Of a DNA stretch of 64,000 nt, positions 1 through 10,585 are shown in pieces. Below the pieces are notes generated by a model. That model saw only the letters and a list, made by a program, of their open reading frames with translations. It did no database searches and was not told the DNA's origin. Origin of the DNA: Saturnia japonica (Eukaryota > Arthropoda > Insecta > Lepidoptera > Saturniidae); contig CM065334.1 of the NCBI GenBank assembly GCA_033032175.1, positions 7,003,705 through 7,067,704 of the forward strand, given 5' to 3'. The first letter of the stretch is position 1; every line of letters begins with the position of its first letter. The translations under genes and the position numbers were made by a program.

Positions 1-618
1 AAGTAAGTTATTTTTTACTACCGTACTCACAAAGTCAACTACCACAGGCTTATCTACGCTGGATGTGGCATTGACTCGATATACATTCTTTACATCGCAG
101 TTCTGAATACACACGTTTAAAACAGCACCAACAGATTTTATAATATCAACTAACTTTTGTGAGTTCTCCATTGATGTTTTTGGTATATTTCTTATTTCTA
201 AACCCGTTATTCGACTGTTACGTTCCATATTCTCAATTTTCGTTTCTGATATTTGTGTGTATTGCTGATTTTGATTATACTTCAGTTCCAAATCATTCAT
301 TCGTGATAATAATTCATCATATTTCTGCGAAAAGAAATCTATCGAACTACGAATATCCGAATTTTGATCTTTAATTTCCTTCGTCGAATTTAAAATTGTT
401 GAAAATTTTGCATCTTGATCTAATTTGAAGGACGATAACATGTTCAACAATTCCTGCTTGAACAACTCTAGTTCTTCTTTATTAGCATCCTGATTCCGTT
501 TTTGCGAACGAGTTTTAGCCGACGTGGTGGACGTACTACTCTTTTCGCTGTCGCTTCCAGTAGCCGTGTAAACAGTGTTCTTACTAGCCTCAGGTGGCGG
601 TGTTCTCCTTAGCGGCAT
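1..618 (-). CDS. LINE ORF1 protein, N-terminal 206 residues, runs off the left edge
   Basis: Reading the minus strand from the ATG at 618 gives an open frame with no stop to base 1. The protein starts MPLRRTPPPEASKN, followed by a Ser/Thr-rich basic stretch (about residues 15-45), then a long Glu/Lys/Gln-rich segment (about 46-135) expected to form a coiled coil, then a more ordered part with GLEIRNIP, NVYRVN and KPVVVDF. This layout and the last motifs resemble ORF1 proteins of CR1/Jockey-like LINEs in insects, which bind nucleic acid and assemble with the element RNA. The family match is from memory of such proteins. The rest of ORF1 and any ORF2 lie outside the window. An open frame of this length in AT-rich DNA suggests a fairly young copy. 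Confidence 0.65.
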   Translation of the reverse strand, partial: MPLRRTPPPEASKNTVYTATGSDSEKSSTSTTSAKTRSQKRNQDANKEELELFKQELLNMLSSFKLDQDAKFSTILNSTKEIKDQNSDIRSSIDFFSQKYDELLSRMNDLELKYNQNQQYTQISETKIENMERNSRITGLEIRNIPKTSMENSQKLVDIIKSVGAVLNVCIQNCDVKNVYRVNATSSVDKPVVVDFVSTVVKNNLL

Positions 619-860
619 AATGCGTTCTATAGTCGTCTCACTTCTTCAGGCGCAATTAACTAACTGAGACACAGTCTATCCTTATTGTAACCGCGCAGCT
701 TCTTATTACCCTCTGGTTATTGGTCTATGCTTATTACCCCTGGTATCGTTGAAAGTGAGGCTTACGATGTTTATTGTATCTCCTGATTTATGCACTCCTA
801 TTATTTTAAATGTTTATAACTTGCTATTTTCACATTATTTAAGAGTTAAAAAAAACGCGC
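619..860 (-). other. Probable 5' leader of the LINE at the left edge
   Basis: This stretch lies just upstream of the minus-strand ORF1 start and has higher GC than the DNA beyond 860. It most likely holds the element's 5' untranslated region and internal promoter. I see no clear element boundary or target-site duplication. Confidence 0.3.
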
Positions 861-904
861 AAATTGCTACTTAACATACGTCTGCACTGAACGTGCACGT
901 GACT

Positions 905-1037
905 TTAGGAGATAATGAAAAATTAAAATAATTTTTACTCGCGGGACGTGAGAACAAGTATGATAGGCTACATGGGTGCGTTGGCGGGGCGGTGTTTCTC
1001 GGATAAAAACAGGGGTAAAACCGTGGGCCAGAGCTAG
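905..1037 (+). mobile_element. Helitron 3' end, Hel-C-like fragment
   Basis: The segment is the reverse complement of the left part of the Hel-C copies at 56608 and 59456 (the stretch with the GCGCCGGC-like core and the TTTTATC block). It ends GAGCTAGT, with the CTAG end typical of Helitrons followed by T. The 5' part is missing. Confidence 0.45.
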
Positions 1038-2139
1038 TACGTAATATATAGCGAAAGGAAGTACATTGGGATATCCCACATCTATCGAGTTTTTTTTTAA
1101 GAAGTCCGGGGAAAAATCTTTACTTTCTCCCAGATTTCCGGCGATTTTCAAGTTATTGTTGGGCGTCCACAATTTAGATGAGGGTAGTCCTATAATAATA
1201 ATATTTTATTGGAACCATAAATCATGTTACAACAGGAACAATAATGTACGATATTAGCTACATTAGCGTAGACCGTAGGTTCCTAAGTCGTCGATATTAT
1301 CCCCTAGGGGACGAATTCGAACTTCAAGGGGACCACGTCATTGGAAACAAAATTTAGGGGCCCGAGAGTTACAAATGGAGGTTGACAAAATAGTGAATTC
1401 CATTTAAGCAAGTCGTGACAAAAACTTTGACTTCCTTTGTATAAAAATAATAATAAAACATGATAGTACCTTTGTGCTTACATAATACGTTTTACCAAAA
1501 TGTAATTTGAAAAATGTATGGAACTAAATTAAGAGAATTTCATGATTACTTGCATCACTCAAGGGAAAATTAGAAACCGATGATGGGATGATCTTATACA
1601 ATTATATTTACAGATACTTTTCAAGACCTATATCGATTATACTTTTAAAGACTTGTTTAGTTTTGTCTTCGTAATTTTGTAAAAAAAGTGTTTAGTGGGT
1701 ATCTACCCAATACAGTAAAAATTAATAAGGGGTCTACGAGACAAAAAGTTTGGGGACCATTGGTGTATACCGACCGTGTCGCAGCAAATTGCGTTTAACT
1801 TTAAGATATTTTATATGTAGATACAGCATTGACACTCTTTCCATGCAATCGTGAAAGACGGGTAATACAATTGCAATTGTCTTGCGTTAACAACTTTTAT
1901 CCTTTTTTAACAACAGAGTTTCCGCTTTACGCTGTGATTCCCTATGTCTTTTGTTTCAACATGCTGATAACAAAATTTTGTAACTTTTTCAATTTCCATT
2001 TCATTTCCATCCTTTGTCAATTTCCATGCTATAATACAACAGTAGGGTCTGCGTTCAATGATATAATGCAATAGTTCACATTTATCCATAAAATGAGCAA
2101 TATTTAGAGTTGGAAAGTGTCATGTGTGTTTAAGTGTTT
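1038..2139. other. AT-rich intergenic DNA, nothing identified
   Basis: Short frames occur on both strands but none has recognisable protein motifs, and base composition is that of the background. I see no repeat shared with the rest of the window. Confidence 0.4.
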
Positions 2140-2213
2140 GTGCATTGTATGTATGTATGTATGTATGTTGTGTGTAGGGTATAGGTAGGTTGGGGTAGGG
2201 TGTAGGGTATGCA
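2140..2213. repeat. Microsatellite (ATGT)n followed by GGGTA-rich run
   Basis: About five ATGT units are followed by a degenerate TAGGGT/TAGGTTGGGG stretch. It is not the insect telomere repeat TTAGG. Such ATGT tails often mark 3' ends of RTE-type LINEs, but no LINE sequence adjoins it. Confidence 0.6.
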
Positions 2214-2690
2214 CGCTCTAATGCATACAAGTGTTTTGAAATTCCATATAGAGCAATGTATTCGTCTATACGAATTACTATTACGTACGAATTATTCTTA
2301 CCTTATGTACAGTTCGAATAAAGATAAATATATAAATAATAGTTTTGTATTGTTTCTGATTTATTTCTTGGAGGAACGCGCTAAGAATCATAGTTCTGAT
2401 ACAGAATAAGGGACAATGACGAATGTTTCTCTAGTTTTATGTGTATAATATCACTTTTATAATCAATGATATTATATAAGTAGATACGGGCATAGATGCT
2501 CTTTACAGGGTATCGTGAATGAGCGGCAGTTGTCATCAGTTCACTTTCGACTTGATACCGGTCTGAGGGAGAAGAAATTTATGTATGATGATGTGATACT
2601 TCATTGTTGGCGTGGCGATACAGGATATGATGGAATATATGTACTATGAATTATGAAATTATGAATACTTATACAATTATGAAAATAATC
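2214..2690. other. Intergenic DNA, nothing identified
   Basis: Only short unremarkable frames are present and no repeat shared with other parts of the window was seen. Confidence 0.35.
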
Positions 2691-2840
2691 ACAGCAACCC
2701 CACTGACCCACATTTGACACCCCTCTGACCTTCAACTGACCCCTGACCCCCGTATGATCATCGAAGGACCCCCCAAAGAGAAATTGTCGGTACACCCTTT
2801 GGGACCCCCCCAGGACCTTCAAAGGGAAATTGTCGGGACC
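2691..2840. repeat. C-rich block with a short direct repeat and TGACC half-sites
   Basis: The + strand is strongly C-biased. Two imperfect copies of a roughly 30-bp unit containing AAATTGTCGG lie about 55 bp apart. TGACC occurs at 2704, 2726, 2737 and 2744; TGACCTTCA is the complement of a monomeric nuclear-receptor site of FTZ-F1/ERR type. Whether any of this is regulatory is unknown. Confidence 0.4.
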
Positions 2841-3769
2841 ACATTCGATGATGTGTATATGATAAAGTCTATGTCTGAAAGGAAACTTAAGTTTTAATTA
2901 TTTCTTCAGTTTCCTCATAACTAAGTGTGAGAAGCCAATTACGGTAGGTAAGAGGGAAAATGTTTAGATCTTTAATATCTTTGTTGATCTAATCCGGGAT
3001 TTGACAACTTTTGGAAAATTGTTTTAAACACTTTATACGTTGAAAATAATACATATGAATAATATTTTTTCTTCATTAATACATCATAAAGAGTGATTTA
3101 AAATGTTTTTTAATCTAAATAAAAAGTACGTAACAAAAACGCGCCTTTATGGTCCCGTGACGTCATCATTCACTTGATAAACCATGTTGCAATATAACAG
3201 TGCCAAGTGTGACAACTCACGCAAAAGAGTCTAACGTTCATAATTCACGAATGGTGACGTCACATTTTCTAATCGGCGTTTCAAATCATGTGACTCACAA
3301 ACAAAAAATATTAATTTACCAAAGGGAAAATTAAATAAATAAACAATTACTTTTTCCAGATTTATATTGTACTAGGCTTTTTTTCTATAGACTAATATTA
3401 CTCAATAATTTACTTTAATTTTTAAACATGCAGCCAACTCGCGGATTTCCTGCAATCAAAGCCACAGAACAAACCTAGTGATATATTGCGCAGTATATTG
3501 TACTATGGCTTCGACCGTACAATTGGATGAAGGTCTTTCCAATTTCTAAGAAATGTGTCAGTTGAAAACAATAGTTGCGTAATATTTTTCGCCCAATTCA
3601 TTCATCAAGTCTCGAGGATATCTCTTTCACACTCGTAAAAAATAATATAACGTGTCTCTGTCGTTTGGAAGTAGCGCAAGCCGAGATTCTAGGTATAATG
3701 AATTATGGATGTTGACGAAAATAATTTTTACGGAAAAACAAGAGAGGAAATTTTGTACGGTGATTTATA
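2841..3769. other. Intergenic DNA containing two CRE palindromes
   Basis: No coding motif was found. The only notable content is the pair of TGACGTCA sites listed separately. Confidence 0.35.
3158..3262. promoter_or_regulatory. Two perfect CRE/ATF palindromes TGACGTCA
   Basis: TGACGTCA is present at 3158-3165 and 3255-3262, 97 bp apart. This is the binding site of CREB/ATF-type bZIP factors. They lie about 6 kb upstream of the P450 start, so a link to that gene is only a possibility. Confidence 0.3.
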
Positions 3770-3974
3770 CTAGCGGTCGCCCAATGGTCGAAATTCGACC
3801 AGAGACTTTTTAATCATAGACTATTTTCTCTTTGACATTTGCAGTTAATAATAATTAACAATTATTACAGATAAATTTTAGATTTCTGCACTCCTTCTCC
3901 ATATAAACTTTAACCATGTCAAATCTCGCGCAATACGCTTAGAAAGGGTTATAAAGGCTTTGCTCCACGTATTA
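3770..3974 (-). mobile_element. Hel-A Helitron, internally deleted
   Basis: The left end is CTAG followed by the GCGGTCGCCC hairpin of Hel-A in reverse, and the right end has the CACGTATTA of its 5' terminus. About 150 bp of the interior are missing compared with the 360-bp copy at 8084. It is non-autonomous. Confidence 0.6.
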
Positions 3975-3976
3975 TG

Positions 3977-4290
3977 TTTTCAGAGGAAGCCCATTTTCAT
4001 TTGTCTGGATACTAACAACAAGCAAAATTACTGCATTTGGGCTTCTGAAAATCCACGAGCGATTGTCTATAAGCCTTCACATGTTCAACATGTCACTGGT
4101 GCGCTATGTGATCTAGAGGTGTGATTAGACTGGCTGGAGGCTGGAATTGTGGTTACGGTCAATGGATTACGCTATAGAGAGTTGTCAACAACTATATTTA
4201 GGCATATTAGTGCTGATATGGATATCACTGACATGTGGTTTCAACAGAATGGCGCTACCTGGTCGCATAACATCACGAAATACAGCTGAA
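3977..4290 (+). pseudogene. Tc1/mariner-type transposase relic
   Basis: Conceptual translation across several frames recovers blocks typical of IS630-Tc1-mariner transposases: FSEEAHFHLSGY, then WASENPRAIV in another frame, then EAGIVVTVNGLRYR and DMWFQQNGAT. In active members these surround catalytic acidic residues; here the usual QQDGAT block reads QQNGAT, so a catalytic Asp is replaced by Asn. There are several stops and frame changes, and neither the N-terminal DNA-binding half nor terminal repeats are visible. It is a dead fragment of about 105 codons, wedged between a Hel-A copy and a Helitron end. Confidence 0.7.
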
Positions 4291-4402
4291 AAAAAGCATA
4301 TTTAACTTTAAAATAACCGGCGGGCGAACTCCGTGGGTAGAAGCGGGACACCACAATACCGACATTCCGTAGACCACGCGAGCGCCGCCGCGGGCACGGG
4401 CT
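4291..4402 (+). mobile_element. Helitron 3' end, diverged Hel-B relative
   Basis: It contains a GTAGACCACGCGAGCG block and a CGCGGGCACGGGCTG end corresponding to the 3' end of Hel-B. It abuts the 5' end of the full Hel-B copy at 4404, a head-to-tail arrangement of two insertions. Confidence 0.5.
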
Positions 4403-4403
4403 G

Positions 4404-4926
4404 TCTATACAATTAATAAAATTGAAGTGTCTGTTTGTAATGTCAAAATAACAGCTTTTTACTAAATGCATATGAATGTAGATACAATACCTATACCAAA
4501 AAACAAATTTTTATTTTTTTTGTCTTTTTCTCGTCTGTTTGTTCCGGACAATCTCCGAAACAGTTGGACCGATTTTGACTGGACTTTCACTGATAGATAG
4601 CTGATGATATAGGGAGTAACTTAGGCTACTTTTATTTTAGAAAAAGAATTAGGGTTCCGCACAAATAAAAAAAGACTGGTCATGGTGTATCAATTAGGAC
4701 GCTTAAATGGCTTACGCTGAGTAAACCATAAGAGATATAGCAAATTACTGTACTACATAATTATAGGCATTAAAAAGAACTACAAAAAAGTCCGTGAGAG
4801 CATATATCTACCTTCTAAGGAACACCCAGAAAAAGAATTTTTCTCTTTTAAATAGCCGAAAGCTACGGAGCAAGATTCTCGCGGACATTCTGTAGTCCAC
4901 GTGAGCGAATCCACGGGCACAGCTAG
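4404..4926 (+). mobile_element. Hel-B non-autonomous Helitron, full length (523 bp)
   Basis: It begins TCTATACAATTAA and ends GGGCACAGCTAG followed by T, with a GC-rich inverted pair just inside the end. TC...CTAG termini without terminal inverted repeats are the hallmark of Helitrons. It has no Rep/helicase coding sequence, so it depends on an autonomous partner elsewhere. It serves as the reference for the many Hel-B fragments in this window. Confidence 0.7.
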
Positions 4927-5729
4927 TAAAAAATTAAACCCGTAAAACATTAAGCGATGCCTTGACGTAGGAAACCGTTTACAATTCACATGACATGACA
5001 TTATAAAGCCATGAATACATTTAGATAATTTTATTACAACGGTAAACATTTCGTTACAATGAGAAAGGTCATTTATACTGTGTACACATTAGCCGTTTTA
5101 ATTTTAAAGACCTTGGAAAATGCAAAAGTTTGAAAGAAAAGTTTTACAATTGAGTTAATTGTATTATTTAGATAAATTTACAAAATAGGCTTTAATTTTA
5201 GATCCAAATAAATAGTGACCTTAGTTTTATATAAAAAAAAAAAAAATATTAATAAACTATTTGTACTAAGCTATTGAAATTAAATAGGTAACATGTTATT
5301 CTGATGATAATAAACAAAAACCAGTCTCGATACGTTCATTTTTTCGGGAGTTATCGTAATCACCCCGTCAAAAAAAAAAAAAACTAAACATCCACGTGAA
5401 TTTATTTTCAAACAGTATTTTTTTGAAACCGTAAAATAAAATTGTTTTTTTATGGAATATGAGATAGATTATTTGAACTGTTTTCTTGAAATATATCTAC
5501 TCATATAATCGTAGAAGTGCCAATTGGTTGTGGTAGAGGTAGTGAGCAAAAAATTGCTTGACTTTGACGTGTCGGGAGTAAAGCACAATCTCATACCGAG
5601 GTACGAGGCGTACAAATCTATGCAGTTCATACGAGGGTGGAGTAGAAATCTTAAGAAAAAAAAATCTTCTTTAAAATCACTTTTTCTTTCTATGTAATTA
5701 AATAAATAATTTAAAACTATCTTTGCCCA
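4927..5729. other. AT-rich intergenic DNA, nothing identified
   Basis: Long A and T runs and no recognisable coding or repeat signal. Confidence 0.4.
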
Positions 5730-6210
5730 AGTCTAAATCTTGCTCCTCCGCTCCCGGCTATTTTAAAGATAAAAATGCTTATTGTGAGTGTTCCTTAGCA
5801 GATAGATGTATACTCTCGACGACTTTTTTATAGGTATCTTAAATGTCTACAATTATATAGTACATTAATTTGCTATATATCTTATGGTTTACTCAGCGTA
5901 AGCCATTTAAGCGCCCGAATTGATTCACCATGACCAGTCTATTTTTTTATATGTGCGGAACAATAATTCTTTTTCTAAAATAAAAGTAGCCTAAATTACT
6001 CCCTATAAATTCAGCTATCTACCAGTGAAAGTCCAGTCAGAATCGGTCCAACCGTTTCCAAGATTAGCCGGAACAAACAGACAGACAGACAAAAAAAAAT
6101 TAAAAATGTGCTTTTTGTTATAGGTATCGTATATACTTTCATATGCATTTAGTAAAAAGCTGTTAGTTTGACATTATAAACAGACACTTCAATTTTATTA
6201 ATTGTATAGA
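5730..6210 (-). mobile_element. Hel-B Helitron, 3' end missing
   Basis: Reverse-oriented Hel-B with the 5' end intact at 6210 (complement of TCTATACAATTAA). The CTAG end is lost near 5730. Confidence 0.65.
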
Positions 6211-6214
6211 ATAG

Positions 6215-6365
6215 ATTATTGGTGGCGTTTTGCGTGGTATAGTTTGGTTGTTGTGCATATGTGAAGTGAATTATAAATATAAACTACAAGCATGCATTCT
6301 GAGATGTCACAAAAACTCCCCAGATAGTTCTGACAAGTTCTCGTCAGAAGACTATGTATAAATAT
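6215..6365 (-). repeat. Interspersed repeat G, fragment
   Basis: It matches the reverse complement of 7230-7370, including the stretch with TTTTGCGTGGTATAG. Other copies are at 7108, 50347 and 52641. Confidence 0.55.
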
Positions 6366-6489
6366 TAGAAAGTTTTACGAAGGCTTAAAAACATTGACAC
6401 CGGCAATTGTTCTTTGCGAAGCTAAAAAAAAAGAACAAATTCTTTGTAACATGACAGCTTACTATTCTCACAGGTCAGCTAGTAATCCG

Positions 6490-6750
6490 TAATGTATAAA
6501 GACTTACTTACTTACTGTCAAAAGGTTCCCCTCCCTCTCCCTCTCTGTGCATACACTAAATTATTATTATTGTACCTTGTTATATTAGCATTTGTACAGT
6601 TGACAAAAAAAACCTTATCGAGTTTCTTACCGGTTCTTCTCGATATCTGGGATATTTTCCGAACCGGCAATGGTGTTTTGACGTTCATAAGTGCCTTCTT
6701 GGGGCCTAAATTGAATAAAGATTATTTTGATTTTGATTTTGACATGTTTT
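6490..6750 (+). mobile_element. 3' end of a CR1/Jockey-like LINE
   Basis: It ends with GGCCTAAATTGAATAAAG and then repeats of TTTTGA. The same 3' end occurs in reverse at 27240-27500, where it is attached to reverse transcriptase sequence. No coding region remains here. Confidence 0.6.
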
Positions 6751-6960
6751 CAGTAAATAATATTTCACTGAACGCTTAACTAAAAAAAAATCGTTGAGTC
6801 CGAACGTCCGCTTATATTTGTCAAAATCGATTGTATATGTAATATTCATCTCATGCACGTCACAATAACTTATTAAAAAAACGTTGAATAAATAAATTCG
6901 CTGTTATAACGAAAACAATACGCCAGGCGGATGTATAATATTAGGCAGTCAAATATATGT

Positions 6961-7107
6961 ATTTTTTTACCAGACTACTGCTAAACCAGGGTTATGTTTT
7001 TAGCAGTCTACGTATGTTCCACCGTATTACCTAAACTGCTCATTCGATATGGATTATCGAGATGTCAATCGATACGTTATTATGGTTCGGGTGATATAGG
7101 GATACAT
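6961..7107 (+). repeat. Interspersed repeat E, diverged copy
   Basis: It carries the AGGGTTATGTTTTT block shared with copies at 10265, 16806, 19768, 20105 and, in reverse, 49425. I cannot assign the family. Confidence 0.45.
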
Positions 7108-7480
7108 TTTTCTCTTCTTCTTCCTAACTTGGCAACTAGTACTCTTTGATGAAGAACATTACTGCCATTATCAAGTGAATATAATAATGTCCTTTTTTAT
7201 GACGATTTCAGTATCCTAACAAGATGTTGGCTCCCTTGTTAGAACTTTCTAGGGATTTTTTTGTAAGATCTCAAAATGTAGACTTTCAGTTTATATTTAT
7301 AATCCACTTCACAAATGCACAATAACCAAATTATATCACGCAAAACGCCACCAATATTACATAAAATAGGGTTAAAAACACACGTATATGAATTAAAAAT
7401 AATAACTACAATATGTCACTTTAAGATCCCGCCAAAACTCTATACACACGTTAAACTTATAGGGGCTGTTAGTGGCGGGG
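7108..7480 (+). repeat. Interspersed repeat G, long copy
   Basis: It runs from the CTTCTTCCTAACTTGGCAAC block to GATCCCGCCAAAACTC. The same order of blocks is found at 50347-51260. It may be a non-autonomous element; no terminal repeat was recognised. Confidence 0.5.
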
Positions 7481-7936
7481 GTTAAACAATACTCAATTAG
7501 TTTATTTTTTTGATTTATAGCCTTTTTGGTCCTTATAAATTTAGATTTATAAGCGGAAATATTTAAATATTAATATCACAAAGCAGGCAGTCTCTACAAT
7601 ATAATCGTTATAAAATTACATTGTACTATTGATCTTGTAAATTTCTCAGACAAATCCTAATAATTTACATATATTACCAACGGTAAATAGAAACACGTTG
7701 GGAACAAATATCCATTTGCGGTTAAATTTCATTTCTATAGCAACACCCTATATAACTCCGGACACAATTGTGTCTTGTGACCCATATCCTCGTTTGGATA
7801 TGTATCCATTCTCGTTAAGTTCGAAACACCGATAAAAGAGCTCATATCAAACGATTGCCAAGTTCTATCAAAATTACTAACAAAACAAATAATTACTATT
7901 TTTGATATATAATTTCCAACTTGGCAACATTTAATT
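7481..7936. other. Intergenic DNA, nothing identified
   Basis: AT-rich with no coding motif and no repeat shared with other parts of the window. Confidence 0.35.
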
Positions 7937-8075
7937 CTAGCGACTTCGCTCGCGTAGATTAAGAATGCCGTCGATCAGGTATACGCTACCCCCGCTCCGG
8001 TTTATATGGTTATTATGAGTGAAAAACTTATTTAGACATTACAAACAGACACTTCAATTTTATTAATTGTATAGA
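7937..8075 (-). mobile_element. Hel-B deletion derivative (139 bp)
   Basis: Both Helitron ends are kept (CTAG at 7937-7940 and the reverse of TCTATACAATTAA at 8075), but nearly all the interior is gone. It shows how the family shrinks by internal deletion. Confidence 0.6.
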
Positions 8076-8083
8076 ATAAGTTA

Positions 8084-8443
8084 TCATCATTATATTAATA
8101 CGTGAGAAGAAAACTTCGGACTCCTATTTAAGTGTATTGCGCGGACGGAAGTCAGTGACATTTGGAATGGTTAAAGTTTATGTGGAGAAGAGTGCAGATA
8201 GTTAAAAATTTTCTATAATATATGTAACTAATATATTAAATTAAATTGATTAATACTGCGAATCCTAACCTGACAAGTGCCATTGAACTTAGACCGCCCA
8301 AAATTTTGACATTGTCACTCAATGAAAAGTGACAGCAAGTGATATAATATTCATTGTATAGGTTCTTACTACAAATGTCAAACAGAAAATAGTCTATGAT
8401 TAAAAAGTCGCTAGTCGAATTTCGATCATTGGGCGACCGCTAG
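8084..8443 (+). mobile_element. Hel-A non-autonomous Helitron, full length (360 bp)
   Basis: It begins TCATCATTATATT, ends GGGCGACCGCTAG, and is flanked by A on the left and T on the right, the Helitron insertion site. A short inverted pair (GTCGAATTTCGA and GGCGACCGC region) lies just before the end. It has no coding capacity. Confidence 0.7.
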
Positions 8444-8502
8444 TTAAATTAATTACGTCAATGAATATGCACGTTAATTTCTACTTATTTAGAGGTAAAT
8501 TT

Positions 8503-8684
8503 TTTGACGTGACAACGTCTTATAAATTGGTTTGCCGGGTGACACTTCAAGAAACTGCGTTACGCTCCGCTCACGTTATGCGCTCACAATGAGAGCGAGT
8601 GAGAGGCACGCGTCCCTTCCACTCGGGCATGGTTAGCCCGCCTAAGAGCGAGAGAGACAGACATAAAGTCGTTGTCACGTAAAA
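8503..8684. mobile_element. MITE with about 21-bp terminal inverted repeats
   Basis: TTTGACGTGACAACG at 8503 and its near-perfect complement ending at 8684 bracket a GC-rich core with a GAGCGAGAGAGACAG stretch. Length near 180 bp, inverted repeats and lack of coding are typical of MITEs. The target duplication is unclear. Confidence 0.6.
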
Positions 8685-8981
8685 CTTTCGCCCGTATACC
8701 GACTTTACAGGCAACCAATTTTTGATCGTAATTTATTTTCAATAAAGACTTGCCAAGTTTGAACAGACAGCACTACAGATTTTATTTAATATAGATAGAT
8801 ATTTATGACTATTTAACAGTTGACTATCAACAGTTTTAAGCATTTCAAAATATATTTATTTAAGATATACAAACTAATAGCAACAAGTAACAGCAAAAAC
8901 AAAGTAATACAAATAAGAAATAAAATATTTAAATAGAGGAATATTATATGGTATCACTAGAGAAAGCGATCTCGCTCACAC

Positions 8982-9097
8982 TCAGTTCGATTCGTCTTAT
9001 AAGATCCCATATGTTGAACGATACTAAATATGAATCCCATCTCTAAAAGGATTTTTCGCATCACTATTCTAAAAACGGAGTTACGAATCAACTCAGT
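8982..9097 (+). promoter_or_regulatory. Candidate start-site region of the CYP307 gene
   Basis: The sequence ACTCAGTTCGA occurs twice, around 8980-8990 and 9091-9101. Each copy contains TCAGT, the arthropod initiator. An AT-rich stretch (ATATTATATGG) lies about 38 bp before the first one; no good TATA box or DPE is seen for the second. Placement upstream of the P450 start is suitable for a TATA-less initiator promoter, but this is inference from motif and position only. Confidence 0.3.
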
Positions 9098-9273
9098 TCG
9101 AAATTTCGTCTCACGCAAAATAAACTTGGTCGCATCACAAAAAGTTACAGATGCAAATCATTGCGCGCACATACTATAAAAATGGCCGCCCGAGCTGGGA
9201 CATGCGCAGTGCTGGCTGGTGCTTAGTTCCCGCCAAACTCCCGGTGTGGCCACTCAAAAAAATTCTTTTTAGA

Positions 9274-9652
9274 ATGAGTGCACTTCTTTTGATAGCCGTC
9301 ATCGCGTTCGCGGTATACAAACTTTTTAAAAGGAATACCGTAACGTGGAAACGTGTAAATAAATATGGCGAAAACCAATCAGCCATATTAAAAGAAGCAC
9401 CGGGGCCTATCCCCTTGCCTATAATAGGGAGTTTACATCTGTTAGGAAAACATAAATCCCCTTTCCAAGCCTTCACTGACTTGGCTAAGGAATATGGCGA
9501 TATTTTTAGCATTAAGCTGGGAACTGCAAAGTGCCTCGTTGTTAACAATCTAGCGCTGATAAGAGAGGTTTTAAATCAGAATGGGAATATAGTTGCCGGT
9601 CGCCCAGATTTCCTCCGGTTTCATCAACTTTTTGCCGGTGACAGGAATAACT
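9274..9652 (+). CDS. spo: Cytochrome P450 CYP307 (spook family), exon 1
   Basis: Exon 1 encodes residues 1-126 and the first base of codon 127. CYP307 enzymes act in the endoplasmic reticulum of prothoracic glands in the poorly understood 'black box' conversion of 7-dehydrocholesterol toward ketodiol in ecdysone synthesis. Seen here: a hydrophobic N-terminal anchor (MSALLLIAVIAFAVYKLF), a basic stop-transfer patch, a proline hinge (APGPIPLPIIGSLHLLG, about residues 45-61) and the helix-A/beta-1 region (KEYGDIFSIKLG). An in-frame ATG lies at 9151, but it would add 41 residues before the anchor and has C at -3; the ATG at 9274 has A at -3 and puts the anchor at the N-terminus, so I prefer it. 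The exon ends at CT|GTGAGTAT, a strong donor, in phase 1. CYP307A1 versus A2 cannot be separated by eye. Confidence 0.88.
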
Positions 9653-10264
9653 GTGAGTATTTTTTTTAATTCGTTAACCCTAATTTTGACCTTTTTGAAT
9701 ATCTTTTTCAGCAATTTTTTTTTTTTTTTTTTATTCGTTTAATTAATTACAAATAGCTAATCGATTTTTATACACAAGTATACAATTTAGAAAGTAGGCT
9801 ATTGTGTTCTAAATAAGGTTTTTTTGTATTTATTTCAGATAGCTCTTTTTATTTCAATTTTTACTTAGCATGTTAACATAAGTTTCATAAAGCGATAAAT
9901 AAAATTGTGCTATATTTAATCACAAAAAATACATTTCCTATATTGGTAAACATCCAATTTTAAATTATATATTATAACAGTGAGATATATACTATATGTA
10001 TGTATAGTATAATTTTGCAATTAACTAAATTATATAAATATAAAACATGTGAAATAGATACTAACTACGCACTTACCAAAATTTCACTAACTAAGCTAAA
10101 AAAAAAGTCACATTTCACAACACGAAATCTTGAAGACTTTTTAAAAACTTACACAATATTTTTAACGACCACGCACTGAGAATTAAGGGAGGGCACTGGC
10201 TAGCTCCGTTTGGGGTTGCCACAGTGTGAAATTAGAACAATTGTATTCGATTCTCTTTTTAATA

Positions 10265-10430
10265 GGTAACCTATTTTTACCCGACTACGGTAAAGCCTAT
10301 ATGAAGAAGGGTTATGTTTTTGGCAATAAATGTAGCAGCGTAACGTCTAAACTATACACCCGATTTTGATAAATTACGTGTCAATCGATTTTTTAATAGG
10401 ATCCGGGTGATATAGACTACATTTTGATGT
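10265..10430 (+). repeat. Interspersed repeat E, diverged copy
   Basis: It contains TTTTTACCCGACTACGG and AAGGGTTATGTTTTT as in the other copies, lying inside the P450 intron. Confidence 0.5.
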
Positions 10431-10585
10431 GAATCAAATACACAAGCAAAATTGTTGGGAGAGTCTGAGTTATTTTTTTGCCGTCTTATCAAGTCTGAGA
10501 ATCGAATACAGAAATAATAGATATAGTAAAATATTAAGTATAAATAAAATATACTAAGCGACAGAAAAACAATTTTATTCTATGA

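Noticed and set aside
2140..2213. Telomere-like TAGGG runs
   Set aside because: The units are irregular and do not match the insect telomere repeat TTAGG.
9151..9273. Upstream in-frame ATG giving 41 extra N-terminal residues on the P450
   Set aside because: It would put a polar, Arg- and Trp-containing stretch before the membrane anchor and has a poorer start context than the ATG at 9274.
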